Source of the DNA: Ktedonobacter sp. 13_1_20CM_4_53_11
GTDB lineage: Bacteria > Chloroflexota > Ktedonobacteria > Ktedonobacterales > Ktedonobacteraceae
Direction of reading: 5' to 3'
Assembly: GCA_001919995.1 (NCBI GenBank)
Contig: MNIY01000210.1
Location: 1 to 15,364 of the forward strand
Length of the DNA: 15,364 nt
Position numbers and translations under genes: made by a program. The notes under the pieces were generated by a model, which made no database searches, was not told the origin of the DNA, and was given only the letters and a program-made list of their open reading frames with translations. Positions 14,375 through 15,364 of this stretch are shown here, in pieces (position 1 is the stretch's first letter; every line of letters begins with the position of its first letter).

Positions 14375-15218
14375 GCCATTGCAAACGCGATCTGGGGATC
14401 GACGTGCTGATCCCGGCGCGCAAGGATCTGGAGATCTATAAGGACGTGGTGGGCTTGGCCGAAGGTGGGTTGTTATCGTTTCAGCTGTGCCGACTCCTTC
14501 CCCTCGTGCGCCGGCGGTCCCGGTGCACCGACCGGAAAGCATTCGTAAACGGGAAGAAGCGCGCCAACGCACCTTGGCCAAGAAGAAAGCCGAGGCCGCG
14601 CAGAAAACGCAGGAAGTGCAGAAACTCCGCAAGCCGAGCCCGACGGGAACGCCGCCCCCGGAGCAGGCACGCAGCGAAGTAGCGGCGGTGCTGGAGCTGC
14701 GAACGTTGAGCACTTGCCCGGTGCCGATCCATGCGGTGGTCAATCGCGAGATCGACCGTGACGGTCATCGGGAGCACTGGGTGCTGCTCGATACCGCGAC
14801 TATCCCTGAGCCCCTGGCCACTCGTGAGGAATATCGGCTGCGCACCAGCATTGAAGAGCGGCATCGGCAGCTGAAATGTTTTTCCGATCTAGCCGGGTTT
14901 ACCTCGCGAAGGTTTTCCCTGGTTGTCAATCAAGTGGTGTTTGTGTTGCTGATGTACAGCTTGCTGCAGTGGTACTGGCAACGGATCCGACGGCCGGAAT
15001 TCAATCCGCGCACCACGGCTCGAGCCTTAGATCAGCTGCGGCCGACGATGAGCGTGATCCTGATCTTTTATCAGGGTTATGTGGCCCGGTTAGCTCCACT
15101 CGAATATCAAGAGTTGTTGCTGACGCTGAAGGAAGAGGCGCGCCTAAAAATCCTGGCCAAGACGCGACGACTTCGTCGCGGTCTATCGCATCAGCTCGAC
15201 CACGCTCGGGCTCCCTAG
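14362..15218 (+). pseudogene. 3' fragment of an IS4-type DDE transposase, frameshifted
   Basis: One frame gives CWIGHCKRDLGIDVLIPARK, then DLEIYKDVVGLAEGGLLSF. After a shift near 14470-14485 the next frame continues VPTPSPRAPAVPVHRPESIR, a lysine/arginine-rich linker, CPVPIHAVVNREIDRDGH and LLDTATIPEP. The signature YRLRTSIEERHRQLK fits Y-(2)-R-(3)-E-(6)-K, the YREK motif of IS4-family transposases and the third catalytic acid, with Y at 14832. Then come FSLVVNQVVFVLLMYSLLQW and a basic C-terminus ending LDHARAP. Both catalytic aspartates belong to the missing N-terminal part, so it cannot transpose by itself. Confidence 0.75.
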
Positions 15219-15301
15219 GCTCACTGCGTATCCAGAAGCATGCTCCGAAAATCTATCGCTCCCTCAGGCAAAGGCTACGCTTTTCTTCTGCCGTGCAAGT
15301 C

Positions 15302-15364
15302 TTTCGCCCTCGTGACTCGTGAGATCAGGGCCGCGTCCCTCTCTCCCGCGTCACGAGGGCGAAA
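15302..15364. repeat. 15-bp perfect inverted repeat at the right window edge
   Basis: tttcgccctcgtgac (15302-15316) is the exact reverse complement of gtcacgagggcgaaa (15350-15364), with a 33-base loop. It lies 83 bases after the transposase stop. It could be the IS right-end structure, a terminator-like stem, or the repeat at which assembly ended. Confidence 0.7.

Larger units (their letters stand above)
14362..15364 (+). mobile_element. Insertion-sequence remnant, left end missing
   Basis: It comprises the transposase 3' fragment plus about 145 bases of downstream DNA ending in a strong inverted repeat at the window edge. The left boundary is the abrupt antitoxin/transposase junction at about 14362-14374, which lacks any visible terminal repeat. 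This is therefore a deletion product, not a clean insertion. The right boundary is not defined; the IS may continue past the window. Confidence 0.5.

Noticed and set aside
14487..14700. Proline/lysine-rich stretch considered as a separate protein
   Set aside because: It is the linker of the transposase fragment, continuous with the YREK region downstream and frameshifted from the upstream part.

Overview
The window looks like an accessory or decaying stretch of an Acidobacteriota chromosome (Solibacter/Koribacter-like). This is inferred from three things: a large Oar-like TonB-dependent receptor with an N-terminal carboxypeptidase-regulatory-like domain, a membrane-anchored spermidine-synthase-like protein with a TPR tail, and several small secreted proteins of the type common in that phylum. 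GC content is moderate. No rRNA, tRNA or CRISPR array was found.

Layout. (1) 1-2335 (+): a graveyard of small genes. It holds a frameshifted secreted protein, the N-terminal half of a small conserved protein, an intact 91-residue secreted protein, a 16-bp inverted repeat, the C-terminal half of what looks like the same small conserved protein, and a secreted protein whose downstream part continues only in other frames. (2) 2336-8056 (+): two large intact genes, the membrane/spermidine-synthase-like/TPR protein and a shortened SecA-type ATPase, with a doubtful small ORF between them. (3) 8057-9494 (-): a junkyard of gene pieces joined end to end. These are the last third of rtcB, the first 17 codons of rtcA, and the C-terminal part of a YafK-type L,D-transpeptidase. 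(4) 9495-12618 (-): the Oar-like receptor, preceded by a 25-codon leader ORF with a strong ribosome binding site and broken near its 3' end by a deletion plus frameshift. (5) 12661-13762: a small zinc-ribbon protein (+), a PilZ-domain protein (-) and a frameshifted HEPN-domain gene (+). (6) 13943-15364: an intact ParE-type toxin (-), the C-terminal remnant of its antitoxin, and an IS4-type transposase 3' fragment (+) that begins exactly where the antitoxin ends. Both window ends are inverted repeats.

I do not see a coherent new multi-gene system. The strongest novelty is structural. The rtcB/rtcA/L,D-transpeptidase mosaic has base-level breakpoints. The SecA variant lacks the helical wing region and the zinc tail. 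The receptor has an in-frame leader ORF whose stop codon overlaps the receptor's ribosome binding site. Frameshifts are concentrated in small genes while two genes of over 2 kb stay open. That fits lineage decay, but the possibility of homopolymer sequencing errors should be kept in mind.
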